NCBI GenBank assembly: GCA_026545225.1
Contig: CM048850.1
Span: 3,100,001-3,164,000, forward strand
Origin: Cornus controversa
Taxonomy: Eukaryota > Streptophyta > Magnoliopsida > Cornales > Cornaceae
Reading direction: 5' to 3'
DNA length: 64,000 nucleotides
Part shown: positions 44,870 to 58,717 of the stretch, one piece after another
Layout of the letters: each line of letters starts with the position of its first letter
Numbering within the stretch: position 1 is the first letter of the stretch
Position numbers and translations under genes: made by a program
Notes under the pieces: generated by a model
Database searches by the model: none
The model's input: the letters and a program-made list of their open reading frames with translations, nothing else
What the model was told of the DNA's origin: nothing

Positions 44870-45060
44870 CAACCTCACAAACCACCAAGATTAACACCAA
44901 TTGAAATCTGTCAACCTCACACACACCACAATGGGTCCTCATCAATTGAAATCTATCAACCTCAAACCTCACACACACCACCAAGGGTCTTCATTAATTG
45001 AAATCCGTTAATTGAGAGAGAGTAAATCTGATTTGTTGCCAATTGAAATATGTCAATTGG
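44870..45060 (-). repeat. Tandem array of LTR F
   Basis: There are three to four irregular copies of a unit with CAATTGAAATCTATCAACCT and CACACACACCACCAAGGGTC. It occupies roughly the part of the LTR where A and B carry their stem-loop arrays. Confidence 0.6.
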
Positions 45061-46391
45061 GGACATAAGTTCACCAGACCACACGTGTGTATCCAATACC
45101 ATAGTTCAACCTCTTCAAGGACTATTCCACTTCCTACCAAGTGCAACATATATTAAACATACACAACACACATAATACAATGCATGCAATTTCATCCACG
45201 AAACACTGCCAAATGTATTCTCATGAAAAATCATTCATTCAATGCATTTTCTTAAATATATGGCATTCAAAATGCACATAACTCATATTATGACTCAAGA
45301 GTAGTCGTAATGGACCTCATGCATCATAAATCAACACATAGAACATGGATACTAATGCCACAAGTGTAAAAACACATTTAGGCTTTAATTAACATGTCAA
45401 ACTCATCAATTACCATGTATAACACCTATTCACATACATCACATATTTCATATGAATCACATAAAAGCTCAAATTTAACATGTGCAACATCAATATACTT
45501 CACATACATCATGTGTACTATATGAAGAACACAACTAGCATACATACACAAGAAGTAAATTCAAAGATATAACTTTTTACTTCTCTAAAACATGCTAACA
45601 CCATTATAAACCATAAAGAATCCTAATGAATTGATGTTAGAAAGGAGAGAACACCCCTACCTTGAATTTGAAGCTTTTCCTAGCAAACCTTAGAAATCAC
45701 CAAGCTTTAAACTCCACCAATTTATTTGCACTTTATTTCCGTAGGATTGTAGATCGGAACAAGGAGAGCAACTCTTCCTTCTTTAACAAGACCTGAATCC
45801 AAACTTCAATCTCACTGTATTTTTGAAAATGCTCAAATAGTGACTTTGATCCCAGCAGCTTGAAGAGGGAAATGAGGAGAACAACTCTCTCTTGGAGCAA
45901 GTCCTGAATCTTACTCTAAGGCTCCCAAAACTAAGGAAGAAGATGAAGAAAACTCTAATGGCTGACCTTCTCTCTTCCAAAATCTGCCCAGCAATATACA
46001 TATATGTGTATTTACAATACACCAAGTGCAAAATGACTATTTTACCCTTAAGTCACTTAACATACCTCCTCGACTCCGTTTTCAATTTCGAAAGTAGCTA
46101 TGGCTTTGAAATCACTTCCATATCTCTTAAAATATTTCAAACATTTTAAAACCAAAAATAAATATTTTTTAATTTTTTTTGGATATCTGGGCCCACCCAA
46201 CCTACGTTCTGGGCCCCGCTTACCCAAAATTCTTAATTTTCACCAAACACTCCAAAAGCTTCTTAGAACCTCTAAACAAGTTTTCAAACATGTTTCCCAC
46301 CTTTAAAATATTAAAAACATCATTTAAATTGCATTTATGAGAAAAATGATAAATAAAAAGAAAATCAGTCAAAATTGAATCTGGTCACTAC

Positions 46392-46760
46392 AACCTCCCC
46401 ACCTTCAAGGAATTTCATTCTCAAAATTAAACCATATCTCAAGTTTCAGAGTATCATCAAAAAACCTTTAGTGACCTCTACTAACTTCCTTTTATCACCT
46501 GTAATAGTTATAAACTTGACGGTCTCCAATACTCGGCTTTCACTCCTTAGCCAACAAAGTATTTCGTTACTACCAAACGACTTCACTCTACAGTCCACGA
46601 GACATCCCAACTACTGGTACATCTCAGACTATGTCAAAGTATCACTAATACTATAGTGTAACTATCATACCACGAATCATCACGACAATTGTTATCTCCC
46701 AAACCAAGTTCAGGAAGGATCAAAACTGTAACTAACCCACTTTCAAATCAGCAAAAGTAT
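46392..46760 (-). other. 3' internal end of the LTR F element with polypurine tract
   Basis: The complement reads AATTCCTTGAAGGTGGGGAG next to the LTR, a classic polypurine tract position. The same arrangement occurs next to the minus-strand LTR A at 57,178. The remaining 340 bp are non-coding 3' internal sequence, cut at the LTR D fragment. Confidence 0.65.
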
Positions 46761-46990
46761 TGATCGGCATTGAATGTTATGCATTCTAGCCTCTTAATTT
46801 GCATATTTTTTATTCTCTTAGTGATAGTTTATTTGTGATTTTATTCTATTTTTTTATTTTCTATATGTTCAGGGCCTTAATAATTATTTCAGTTAAAATC
46901 ATGATTTTTGGACTTTTAAAGAAGACATTCAAGAGGGATATATGAAGCCTACATGAAATGGATCCATTTAACTCCATATTTTAACTCATT
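46761..46990 (+). repeat. LTR D fragment
   Basis: It begins TGATCGGCATTGAATG and follows LTR D (GCATTCTAGCC, then TTTCAGTTAAAATCATGATT) for about 230 bp before diverging. It probably belongs to the element whose gag follows at 47,741. Confidence 0.7.
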
Positions 46991-47740
46991 AAATTGGATT
47001 CATAAGATGCTTAAAATTTTATTTTATTTTATTTTTTTTAAAAAAGAAGATAGACCACACACTCACTCACTTTTTATTTTATTTTTATTTTTATTGTGTG
47101 TTTTGTTTATGCATTTTAATTTAGCATTCTTACATTAAAATTTTAGAAAGGGCACAAACCCCCAACAAGATAAGGATTGAATTTCATCACCAATTCCTTG
47201 CCCACCTAGGTTAAAAATATCCTTGCATTTGTCTATCCCAAGCCAAACTTAGTTTAAATTTAGAAGTAGACATTGGCCATAGGAATTCACATAGCGTATA
47301 GGACCCTCTGGGACAGAGTTAGCTTTTGGTAACTTCAGTGAGTACCTTCCTACTTCACAATGTCTAGGAAAGTTCTAAGGAGATTGGGTTTTAAGTGGGA
47401 CCATTTGTGACCCCTCCAATCTATCTTAGAAACTTTCCTGGTTGTATTGTTGGTAGGGCTTAACTGGTAATCTTCTAATTCCTCTGAAAGGGAGTAGAAG
47501 CTGTCTAACTAGGTAAGAATTATTCTTGAACTAGTCCAGATAATTCTTTAGGAAAGAAAAAACGAAAATAGATATTACTAACCTTGAATTAAATTTCAAA
47601 AAAAAATTGCTTGTTTATTTGGTTGGTGTTTTTGTGAGTCATTTTAGGATTCCATTTTTTTTCCTTTTTTTTTCTTTTGTATTAGGTCATCTTAGATTAC
47701 ATTGTTCTTAGTAATCCATTTCATTGAGTCTTTCTAGTGT
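46991..47740 (+). other. Probable 5' untranslated region of an Athila/Tat-type element
   Basis: AT-rich and non-coding, with T-rich tracts, between the D fragment and the gag start. No primer site was found. Confidence 0.45.
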
Positions 47741-48343
47741 ATGTTAGGTCGTCGATCTCTGAATCCAGAGATGCTTCCATTACATCTTGAGATTGAGAGA
47801 ACCTTTCAAAAGGGTGTGAAAAATTCTAGTGTTAGAGATCCTTCTTTGCCCAAGATGGCAGATCCTATTGAAACTAAATCCCTTAAGGACTACTACACTC
47901 CCATGCAGATTACAAACCCGTCTTGCATTGTGTTACCTACTATCCAACAGAGACATTTTGAGATACGGGAGGCGGTAATTAATTTACTGCCCACTTTTAA
48001 AGGTCTTAGTTCTGATGACCCACACCTCCATGTCAAGGAATTTCTATAGCATTAATCCACCCTAAAATTTCAAAATATTACTGAGGAGTCAATTAAATTA
48101 AGATTATTTCCATTCTCTTTGAAAGAGAAAGCAAAATCTTGGTTATACTCACTGGAACCCGCGTCCATTAATTCATGGAATGAGTTATGCACCAAATTCC
48201 TTACCAAATTCTTTCTCATGCACAAAACTAACTCCCTTTGTCGAAATACCATGCAATTTACTCAAAAAGAGGGTGAGGAGTTATACATGTGTTGGGAAAA
48301 ATTTAATGATCTCCTCCTTAGATACCTTCAAAAAGACATGGTG
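47741..48343 (+). pseudogene. gag: gag pseudogene, Tat/Athila-type gypsy (first part)
   Basis: ATG at 47,741 opens 102 codons ending at a stop at 48,049. The frame continues beyond stops with LRLFPFSLKEKAKSWLYSLE and NELCTKFLTKFF, then EELYMCWEKFNDLL. This is the Retrotrans_gag core of Tat/Athila-type elements. It is cut at 48,343 by solo LTR E and resumes at 51,448. No pol follows. Confidence 0.82.
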
Positions 48344-51300
48344 TGTCACGCCCTGAACCTCAAGACTTGAGATCCATGGGTGAAAAGAGAGTTGTCGGAC
48401 TCAAACCAAGCCCAAAGTATAAAACTAAAATAAAAAATGAAAACAAATTAGCCCTCAGCTAGAAGAAAATCTGAATACCCGTTACAAAAAAATTCATAAC
48501 AAATTCATTTTAACTCGAAACGGAGCAAACTAAAATTCTATGGAAACTAGACTAAACGTACCACATGGATGATCAAAAATAAACAACTGAAAATATGCCA
48601 ATGAATTCAGTTTTACAAATTAAAATAGCTCACATGGTACGAGCTAAAAACAGACCTTCGTCAAGGATGAACTCATTTGAATGCCTTAAAGAGTTTATAA
48701 AATTCTGGGCTTTGGTATTTAGAAAATAGACATAAGGGGATACAATTCTGGAAATTTTCATAATTTATAGAGTTTTGAAAATGGGTAAAACGAATTTTCC
48801 AAATCGGCACAAAACAGTGGGTTCAAAATCTGACAGCAGGACACTGTCGAATTTTTGTAAAACTCTATAGCTTTCCAAAATTCACGAAATTTAATCTGGA
48901 TGCACTAGACATCTATTAGAAGACATGGTAAAAATTTCAAGTCATTTGGAGTATTTTAGGCCTATCAAACAAATTTTACAAAATCTGGACAGAAAGGGTC
49001 CTTTCGTGAACAATCTGTCAAGAGAATTTTTCCTTCCCATTTCTCCCATAAACCTGCTCCAAACTGAACCTAATACATGATATGAGCATGAATATGAACC
49101 TAAAACCATCCATGGCAAGTCCCAACTCAAGATATCAAAATCCAAAAATGAAGTATGGTGCAACATGAGTCAAGATCATTAACTTGTACATACAACATAA
49201 CCTTTAGGTGTCATTACATACACATCTTCAAAAGAGTCAAAAGAAATGAAATTCAAGGAGAAGCAATCCTAAACATGAAGTTGGTGGCTAGGTGTACAAA
49301 AAGCCACAAGAATGCTTCTAAACAAATTTCATCATACATATAACTAAATGGAGGCTACATGAGGCATTAATATCAAAAGAAACTCCTTGAAGTTTGTTGC
49401 ACCAATGGAGGCTCAACTCTCTCCGGTGTCGACTCCTTTACCTGAAATGTTTAGGGGGTGAGCTTGTCCACTCATAGCTCAGTAGAAGGCAAGTTAAAAG
49501 CTTTATATCGCCAACTATACCATATATCAAACCATTAAGTGATCAATGATGCAACTAGGGTTCATGCTCCCTAAATGCCTAATCTTTGGAATAGTTTAAA
49601 ACATGGAATGACATTGCAACAATAACCTCCACAATTTAATCAAGGGTATTAACATACATAAAACGTGTAAAGCAAGTGTGCAATTCAAATATCAAACTAT
49701 ATAAACGAAAATCTCGAAATCATCAAGTGGGATTGACTCGCAAGACACCCTTCAAGTCACGTGTTTGTGGCACGCACTAGGCATCAAACTGGGCACGTGC
49801 CACTGACGACGTTCCTAATGGTTCTTTCCGGGATACTAGCTCGTCGGTGACCACCCTAATTGGCCAATATATGAGGATTTCTCTCAAGGGACAATACCCT
49901 TAAACGCAACATCAAATTCCAAAATCATCATCCAAACACATTGTGGCATAATCAATCAAATTAACACATGTGCAATATTCACACGCACATAAACAATGCA
50001 ATTGCACTCAATTCATGTCCTAGGATTTCACCTAGCATGACATAATTTTATTATTCTTGACACAACCAATCTCATTAATATAGGCACAATACACAATATG
50101 AAATGCATATTCTTGATCACAAATTTAAACATATATTCCACAAGTCATTCTTAGTCATTTAAAAATTTAAAGAGGAACACAAAGTACTACAATCAACAAA
50201 AGAAGAAAAAAAATTAGCATGTACTCCATCAACAAATTCAGCCCATTCTCCATACATCACCAACTACTATAACATCACAAAATAACCCATACATCGACAA
50301 CCCAAAAATCAGCACTTTATTCAACATATAATCAACTCATCCTCCATATATCTCATAAATACAAAAACAAAACATGATGCTTACATAATCATCATTAAAA
50401 ATATGAGACAATATCAATATATTCATGAGATTTAAAATGGAGTTAGATGAAGTAAAATCCTAAACACTCCATGAGTAAATATATGTAAATTTTAGCCAAA
50501 TAAAACTTAAAACTAAAACCCCCTACCTCAAAGGAGTAACTTATGCGAAAATAGGGTGAAGAAGAGGAGTTGTATATATCTTACACCTTCCAAATGAGCC
50601 CCAAAATGGATAATTTTTTGATCAATAGATAGCCCTAGCCGAGCTCTACAACTTTTCTCTTGGACACTTGGGCCAAAGAACCTTGAAGGGGTCCAAAATC
50701 TAGAGAGAGAAAGTAGATCTCAAGGTTTCTTTAATGGAGTCTTAGAGAGAGAGAGAGAAAATGAAATGAAGAAGGAAGAAGATGGGGTTGTCGATCAAGG
50801 ATTCCGCCACTTGAAAAAAAATTGGACTTTTGGGTCATGTGGGCCCCACAAGTCACAATTTGTCCATTTATGTGTATATCTATCATATAAGTCTCATACG
50901 GTGTCCAAATGCGTCCCGATTTCTTTCTAAAATTCTAAAATTTTAAATGCCATTCAAAAATATCACAATATAATTAAAAATATTTATTCAGCATCAAAAT
51001 TCAAAACGAGCCCACCAAATCGGTCCCGAAGCCCTAAAACGGCGCCCGGGCCCATAATGCCCATTTCATCTAAACGAACCCGAAAAATAATTCCGGATGG
51101 ACACAAAATATTTCAAACCTCTAAATGTGAGTCCCTACATGAAATAATTACCAAGAAACAACAAAAAGCTAACCCGACAGATTTTAACATTTCTTTCTTT
51201 CCAACATAAGAAAAAAATTCGTTTTTCTCCACTTTGAAAAATCTGGGCTCATTTCCTTTAGATTATCTAAATGAAATCAATTCCAATAAAAAGAAAATTT

Positions 51301-51447
51301 CAAAACACTCAATTTCAAAAAAAGAATCACCTAAATCGGATTTAAGATGAGTGAGTTATGAATATTAAAAGTTTAAAGAAAAATAACTATATATAAATAA
51401 AATCAACCCGACCCGGATCTGACCTGATAAATGGTCCGGTTATTACA
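48344..51447 (-). mobile_element. Solo LTR E nested in a gag pseudogene
   Basis: This 3104-bp insert runs TGTCACGCCC to GTTATTACA on the plus strand with a perfect TGGTG duplication (48,339-48,343 and 51,448-51,452). Minus orientation is inferred from the GGGCGTGACA end, the CT-rich leader near 50,740-50,760 (complement) and a GGTGAGC...AGCTCAGT segment near 49,458-49,485. No dyad-word cassette was recognised in it. Confidence 0.9.
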
Positions 51448-51600
51448 TGGTGTCCCACCTCAAATGTTAAAGGTCGCCGCTTTCTATCGACATAGCTTTT
51501 CTGATGACTCTGAGATGTAAGCAACTGTTGCCTTATTATCTTGATCTTCTCCAGAGTTTCTCGAACTAAATCTGGCCCTAAGAAAATTGTCTCTCTAACC
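51448..51600 (+). pseudogene. gag: gag pseudogene, continuation after LTR E
   Basis: It picks up the same protein (AAFYRHSFSDDSEM, then ATVALL) with stops, and ends where LTR D begins at 51,601. Confidence 0.6.
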
Positions 51601-52490
51601 TGATAGGCGTTGAATGTTACGCATTCTAGCCTCTTAACTTATGTATTTTATTCTCGTACTGATAGATTATTTTATTATTTTACTTTGTTTTAGTATTTTC
51701 TGTATTTGCGGGGCCTTAATGATTATTTCAGTTAAAACTATGATTTTGGGCTTTTAAAGAAGATATCCAAAATGGTTAGATGAAACCTAAATCAAGGAGA
51801 TCCATTTAACCATTTATTTCAACTCAAATCAGTCCAAGGAAGAGGTCTAAAAGAATTACAGCTGCTTAAGAAGGTTTCGGGCCTAAAGCCCAAATCTACG
51901 CATAATACAGTCTTAATCCCGTTTTGGAAAATGGACCAAAAGTCTGATTTTTGACCCTTAAATCGACTTAATTTCTAAAATAATTAAACGAAATTTGATT
52001 CTGCACATTTTTGTATTTTACGAAAATTTCATGAATCGGACTTCTAGTGGCTCAAAAGTTGGGCCGAACGTTAGCAGGAAAACCCCACCTGATTAGTGCT
52101 GCGGGAAAACCTAATTAATTTCTAATTGGATTAGGAATTTGGTGTATTCTCTTGGGGCATAAAGTGAAGAATTGGAGGCTGAGTTGGGAGGAGATTACAG
52201 AGATTGGAGAGTCTGAGAGAGCTTTGGACAAAACAGAAGACATACTTTGCAGAGCTATTGGAGAACGAAGTTATACGCATAATTCATGAAGATGATGCCT
52301 TCTTCCTCAACAGTTGAAGCTTCTTCTTCTACCATGATCGGCTAGTTCATCCACTAAGGTTTTGATGTAACCCTAACAAAGCATCAATGGTTTGATTATT
52401 TTAATTATTGGGGACCTTTATATACATGCATAGATTGTGTAATTTAGAGGATTCTTATTATAGAATTGAGCAATAAAAGTGTTGTAAATT
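51601..52490 (+). repeat. LTR D copy, probable 5' LTR of an Athila-like element
   Basis: It begins TGATAGGCGTTGAATGTTAC and follows solo LTR D closely to about 52,490, so the 3' third of the LTR is missing. It includes TATATACATGCATAGATTG near 52,420, a possible TATA region. The 63,077-64,000 copy is very similar. Confidence 0.8.
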
Positions 52491-53212
52491 AGTCTTGCTA
52501 CTAATTTGTATTATTTTATTTTTGTTTTCCTTTGAGGGACTTCAATCACCATACCATTGAGTAAGAGGAAGAGATTATTGACGTCTTGGCTGGTGTGCAT
52601 GATAATAATGTGGACAACAATATTGTGCCTAATGCTGTTGTGGACAGGGCGCGTTTACTCAGAAATTACTATGTTCGAGAGACATACAATTCGCCAGTTG
52701 AATTTCAACTGCCTAACGTGACTGCACAGAACTATGAGATCAAGTCCAGTATCATCCAGATGTTGCCATCCTAATTTGGGCTGACCGATGAAGATACATA
52801 CAAGCACTTAGATGATTTTAGAGAAGTTTGCTCAACAACAAAAATTCATAATTTCTAAGAGGATGCTTTCAGGATGCGACTCTTTCCATTCTCTCTAAAG
52901 GAGAAGGCCAAGTATTGATTTAGATCTCTACCGGTATGCTCTATCACTACATGGACTCAAATGCAAAGTGAGTTCTTGAAGAAATATTTTCCGATAGGGA
53001 AGACCAATCAATTCAGACGAGCTATCACTGGTTTCTCTCAATTTGAGGGGGAACAATTCTATGAGACATAGGAGAGATTCAAGGACCTTCTTCGGAAGTG
53101 TTCTCATCACCAAGTTCTAAAGTGGTAGTTAGTGCAGTGTTTCTATGAGGGGCTAACAGAGAGTAACAGATAGATGGTGGATGCATCATGTGGGGGTACT
53201 TTTGTCATGCCC
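52491..53212 (+). pseudogene. gag: Athila-type gag pseudogene
   Basis: Readable from about 52,586. RARLLRNYYVRETYN and VEFQLPNVTAQNYEIKSSII precede the gag core (RMRLFPFSLKEKAKY; TTWTQMQSEFLKKYFP; RFKDLLRKCSHHQ; QCFYEGLTESNR). Stops lie at about 52,772, 52,856, 52,916, 53,069 and 53,126. LTR A (minus) cuts it at 53,213. It follows an LTR D copy, which ties that LTR to the Athila/Tat group. Confidence 0.85.
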
Positions 53213-56200
53213 GATTCCTGAGGCTCGAAAATCGAGGTGTGAACCCCGTGAGATCACCCTCACGACATAACTATCACCTGATCATGCAACCTCAATTTCC
53301 TATTATTTTTACGAAAATCGGGCATGACCCATTCTAAATAATCAGCTCTTGGCATGTTATACTTGCTTTACAATTCATATGGACACTTCTGGGCACGTGT
53401 CCCCCCAGCATTTCTACAACATACATAATATAATCAAAAATATACATGTCTCAGTCCTTGAATGTCCGTATTATATACATACATCACATGAATAAAATAC
53501 AACTAAAGGAACTGAATCAACATAAATCGCTTTATACATTTAATCCAAATGTAAAGCATCTATCTATCCACTATCCTGGACATACATTAGATTCTAAGGA
53601 ATCTAGATACTACGTCTGCAACCGGTGCTGTCAGTCCCCTAACTAACTCCAAAACCAGCAATACCTGCAAAACCTAGGAGGGGGTGAGCTCAAAGGCCCA
53701 ACAAGGTATGTAGAACCATACTATCATCGCTGCAGCAGGTCGATCCTCACATATTCTCAAAAATATACATGCACTTAAATATATCACAATATTTAAGACC
53801 ATGCCCCACCTAGCATGCATAAACCAATGATGTATATGGCTACTCTAGCACATATGAACATACAAAATCCACTACACATGATTTTAGAAATCATTTTCAA
53901 CATGCTTGAAAGCAGTAAACATTCAGCACCAATATGTATATAGAACATATATGTCAACACATTTACATAAACGATGTAAATCAACTACCATATCTCCTAC
54001 TCGTCAAGTAGCACATCTCAAATGCAATATAGATGCATTTAAATAGAAAAACATGCTTAACAGATAAACACATAAGCATAAAGGTATTTTCACCTTCCAC
54101 GGTCATAATCCGATACATAATACAAGCATCTAGGCTTGCATATACTCTCACTCTCGGTCCTCATCCGATACCCCACATGATTGGCCCGCTCCGAGGATCA
54201 TGTGACCTAGGACAACTCCGATAACCATCCTATGACCTGGACCACTCCGAAAGGTCATTCTACCCTGGCAATGTATAGGATTGCCATTATGTGAGGGGAT
54301 AGCTCCGAGGCTCACATTCATTGGATATACTCCGAATTCCAGGCATTAAGCCTGAGCATGGCGGGTCCACTCCGAGGGCCATACTTGTTGGACATACTCC
54401 GATGGCAATATATTGGTTTGCCAAATTGTGAGGGGGCAACTCCGAAGCTCACAAATGTTGGACACACTCCGATTCTAGGCATAAAGCCTTCGTATGGCGG
54501 TCCAATCCGAGGGCCATACGTAGTGGATAATTCTACCACTTCTCGTGACACGGTTGGACCACTCCGAAGTCCCGTGCACCTCTTTTTGTGTTAATTTTCC
54601 CGCAACCTCCCATATATGCAATATGGATGCATACGTAACCAAGCATTTTATTTTATGCTATCCCAATGCACCAGCTAGTATATAAGTACATAGCATGCAT
54701 TTCCCTCTACCTAAACCCATATATAACCACGTATGTGTCACTTCCCTCCCATATATGCAATATAGATGCATATATACATAGCGTGATATTTTCATGCTTC
54801 AACCCATGCTTATGAATACTAAAAAGAAGTATTTGGCATGCTTTTCATCACATTCTAACACATATAGCACATACATGTTCAAAACCCGCATAATACCTCA
54901 TATATGCAAAACACTCCAACTTTAGCACATTTTTATTTATGCTATAACCAATGCATACATTCAATATATAAATACAGTATGCATTTAACTCACATGAGCC
55001 CACATATAATCACGTATATGTCACATCCTGCATATAATCACATATGCATGTATACTAGCATAAGTACGATCATGCTCTCATTCAATGCATATATTCACTA
55101 CAAGTAGCTAACATGCATTCCAATCACAATATATAATCACATATATATTACGTCACCCACATATGTAATAAGAACATATAAAACACCTAGCATATCATAT
55201 TCATGCTCTACAAATGCCTGCCAAAAGTTACATTCATACTTGTCATGCATTTCTATCACTGCAACCATATATATAATCACATATATATACTAAACATCAT
55301 GCATAAAAGCCACATATGCATACAAGACAACACATAGCTAAACAGGTATTATTTAGCATGCTCTTCATAGACCTTAATCTATACCGTACATGCATATCAC
55401 AATGCAAGGAAGCATTTAAATTTAAATATGCTTTCGCATCCCAAACCCACATATATACATATATACACACACATATATATATATATAATTGCACTCACAT
55501 CCCACGTATACACTCTGTCCACCTCTATACATATATATACACACACATATATGTATATATACACAACCGCCACATATGATTAAATTAAGAGCATATGCAA
55601 ATTTATCGACATACTTAAAGTATATACGTAGGAGATAGAGGCAAGAATCAACTTGCCTTAGGTCTAGCTCTCAACTAGTCCGTGCCTGCAAATCGGCCTC
55701 TACCAAGTCCGGTCTGGTCCAGTCCTGTGTCAAAACCCACCCGAACCATCCATCGGGCCACTTCGTTTCCTTTTTAATTTTCGGTCCAACCCAAATAAAG
55801 TGAACTAACCCAACTTCAAGGTCCAAGCTCGCTATTAATGAGGGCCCAAATCACAAATCATTACTTTCAAGCCCAACATACAATGTAGACCCATAATCGG
55901 CCACCCACTGCCACCACCTTGGACCACCATGGCAGCCCATGCCACGGCCAAGCCATGACCCTCACCGCCGGCACACCGTCGGATAACCACTGCTATGAAG
56001 CTGAAGTTCCACCACCATCCAACCGTGAGCCACCAACTGAACTCACCAAGTGAACCAACAAAGCCTATATACACGGCCAAACTATGGAGTACCCAAGATC
56101 CACAAGCCTCTCAGCAACTATCCATGACTGCCAAGCCATGCGTGAACCGAACTCAGAGTCACCATTGCAACCTCACGGATACAACACCCAACCAGCCGAA

Positions 56201-57177
56201 GCCATCCATGGCTGTCACTGCACGCTTCACCCATTTCAGCTGACCTGAAACCAAATCGACCACCAAGAAAATCCACCATGATCGGACCCAAAACTCAGTC
56301 AACCCAAAACTGAAACCAAACACCTCAATCAAACCCAAGACCACACAGCCGTGATCATCACACCGGAGCCACCTGAAAACCCAGTCAAACGGTCTGCAAT
56401 TTCCTCGTTAGAACCATCTGAAGCCAACCCAAGCCGAGAACAAAGGAGTCAAAATCGAACCCCATCAACACCCCGTCGAACCCAGCCGAGCTCAACCCCA
56501 GTCGAACAGCGCCTCGCCGATTGTGAGTCCCCTGCCGGACGAGCGCACCAGCTGCCGGACAGACCCCCTTCGCGAACGGCTCTGCTGAACCGAGCTACCA
56601 CGGGCACCGGACAGCTCCACCGTGGACAACCACGGTCGCCGTCGACGCCTCTGCCAAAAACGGCCCTCGCCGCTGCTAATCGGGCCGTCGGAGCCGATCC
56701 CCTCTCAGTTTCTCTCTCTTTCTCCCGATTCTCTCTCGGTTTCTCCCTCTCTTCTCTCTCCCCGATTCTCTTTCTTCTCTTCTTTTTCTTTTCTTCTTTT
56801 TCTTTTCTTTTCTTTTCTTTTGGTCCACACACTTTTGCCTACTTATCCTCCTCCACACAAATATATATACATTATTTATATGTATATACATAACATCACA
56901 TAATACATGTATTCACATGTATTTTCCCACACTTACCTACATAAATGTATAGGTCCCTCTATACTTGTCTATAATTACATATAGACCCACCATGTGCATA
57001 TATACATATATTCCCATATATATATATATATATCTATATCCTCCAACTTCATATATATATATATAATTATATATATATATATATTTATAACATATTTTTG
57101 AATTTTAATTTATTCGAAAAAAAATCGGTCCGGTCCAAAATCACCCGGAACCGGTCAAAATTATTTCGGTCCTTACA
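53213..57177 (-). repeat. LTR A, minus-strand copy, 3' LTR of a truncated gypsy element
   Basis: This 3965-bp LTR on the minus strand starts TGTAAGGACCGAAATAATTT (57,177) and ends ATCGGGCATGACA (53,213). A polypurine tract, CTTGAAGGAGGGGAGGT, lies directly outside its start (57,178 on), so this is the 3' LTR of an element running leftwards rather than a solo LTR. It contains the CTCGGAG stem-loop array (54,150-54,590), TA microsatellites (55,440-55,570 and 57,010-57,085) and a CT-rich tract (56,700-56,820). Proline- or arginine-rich frames in 55,800-56,900 are not supported as genes. Confidence 0.88.
54150..54590 (-). repeat. Stem-loop array of LTR A, minus copy
   Basis: About ten CTCCGA-core modules (complement of TCGGAG) occur, with enclosing arms such as TATGACC...GGTCATT and TATGGC...GCCATA. 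The order matches the plus-strand A array. Confidence 0.75.
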
Positions 57178-58700
57178 ACCTCCCCTCCTTCAAGGAATTT
57201 CGTCCTCGAGATTAGCATAGTCATGGTCTTTCCAAAACTAATCCATACTGGACGTTATTCTCGCTAATAAGCGTCACTTTCTCTTTCCACATATCCTAGG
57301 CGCTACTCTTGCAACACCTAACTCATAACTCTCAAGTCTGGCACAATCAATATGTCTCAACTGCCCTGAAGCAGTACAACCACTTCCGTGACATGGCTGA
57401 GTGGCTCCTAAGCTCATGTACGGTTCACTTTCACAATTCCCGAAGCACTTGCATCCTAGAGTCCACAGTCTCTACCTCAAGACCTATCCAGTCCATCTCT
57501 ATCTCTAGTCTAAGGCAACACCTTCGACTAATCATACCACAGTGACACATCCCTATAATCCGGGATCATCAATACTCAAAGTCATTCTTTTATTATCAAA
57601 CATGACTTTCAATTTCTAGCATACCATTCCCGGGCTTAGTCCAATATCCTGGGCATCATCACAACACATATCACATTAATCCAGTGCACATCACAAGCGC
57701 ACTCACCAGCAAGGCACATAACAGTGTACTCGCCGATAAAAATCACATAACCAGCGTACTTGCCGCAGCAAGCCACATAATCCTGCCCAGTCTCATAGAC
57801 TATAACCCACTGGAATCCAATGCCAAGTCCAGGATCTCACATCCCACTGATTTCACAATCTCATTATTCAAGAGGAGAAACATTTACCCTTTTTTATTAT
57901 TCACACCAAGGAGCCAGTTGACAGTTAGAGAGAATTCCTTTCATATTAGCACTTCACTTTAGACAACCCTTACAGTGAAAGTTTGAGGTCACCTACAGTA
58001 GCCAAACAACAGCCATACAGTGGCCGCAGCCCACTGCGTCTACATGTCCACTGCGTCCACCTCTCCCCTTCACGGTAAGAAATTATCCTCACTTCAGATA
58101 CCATATGTCAGGATCCTCATCCACTATCAACCCATCCTTCTCTTAACATCATATCCACACTATGATCCAACTGCGTCAATTAAGTGCATATCACAGCACA
58201 CCACTGAGGTCAAGGCACATAAGGAGTGCACTTGTCAAAACAAATCATCTAGTCCTGTCCATTTTTGTGGACCACATTCCATTGGCATTTAGTGCCAAGA
58301 TTAGGGTTTTACATGCCCTTAACTTCACAATCTCATTCACCCGTCCATTGATCCTACCGGACGTTTTCGACTTCCCGGGTATTTATCCATTCCTTTCCAG
58401 CATCTCTTTTGAGATCCCAAGATCCTGACTGCTTCGTCTAGGACCCCACAAATCCTTCCATGCATCACTATTGCAATGATTACAACACAAATCTGAATCA
58501 CCAAACTCTTGGTTTGGGAAACTACAAGGTCAACCGTACCTTTCTCCATAATTTCAGACTCATACTCTCAAAGTCTATCACTACGAGTCTAGTCCAACAT
58601 CATAGTCCACTTGATTTCAAACCTCTACCCAGGTTTACCAATTCTCAAAACCAGAACTCGCTAGGTGACTACATGTTACTACTAGCCATGCAACGCAAAA
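57178..58700 (-). other. 3' internal region of the truncated LTR A element
   Basis: It starts with the complement of a polypurine tract. It is then about 1.5 kb without a convincing ORF, with loosely repeated segments (GTGCACATCACAAGCGCAC near 57,685; GCACATAA...GTGCACTTG near 58,215) and two related stretches near 57,780-57,840 and 58,255-58,320. No protease, RT or integrase is found. The other LTR is missing. Confidence 0.55.
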
Positions 58701-58717
58701 TGAAACACTAAAGTGCA

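Larger units (their letters stand above)
43553..46391 (-). repeat. LTR F (gypsy, long)
   Basis: On the minus strand it begins TGTAGTGACCAGATTC at 46,391, directly after a purine tract, and contains the conserved hairpin (44,420-44,438), a roughly 60-bp tandem array (44,870-45,060) and a dyad-word cassette (43,875-44,080). Its inner end is unclear: a primer-site-like TTTGATACCA (43,631-43,640) precedes TTGTCACTCC, so the LTR proper may end near 43,643. The further 90 bp to 43,553 end in a second LTR-end-like TGTCACACCCCGA. Confidence 0.75.

Noticed and set aside
56351-56893. 180-codon open frame in the minus-strand LTR A region
   Set aside because: It runs antisense to the LTR, is low-complexity (Pro/Arg/Ser-rich, then a CT-tract giving Phe/Ser/Leu), and the plus-strand A copy at 29,350-30,060 does not keep the frame.
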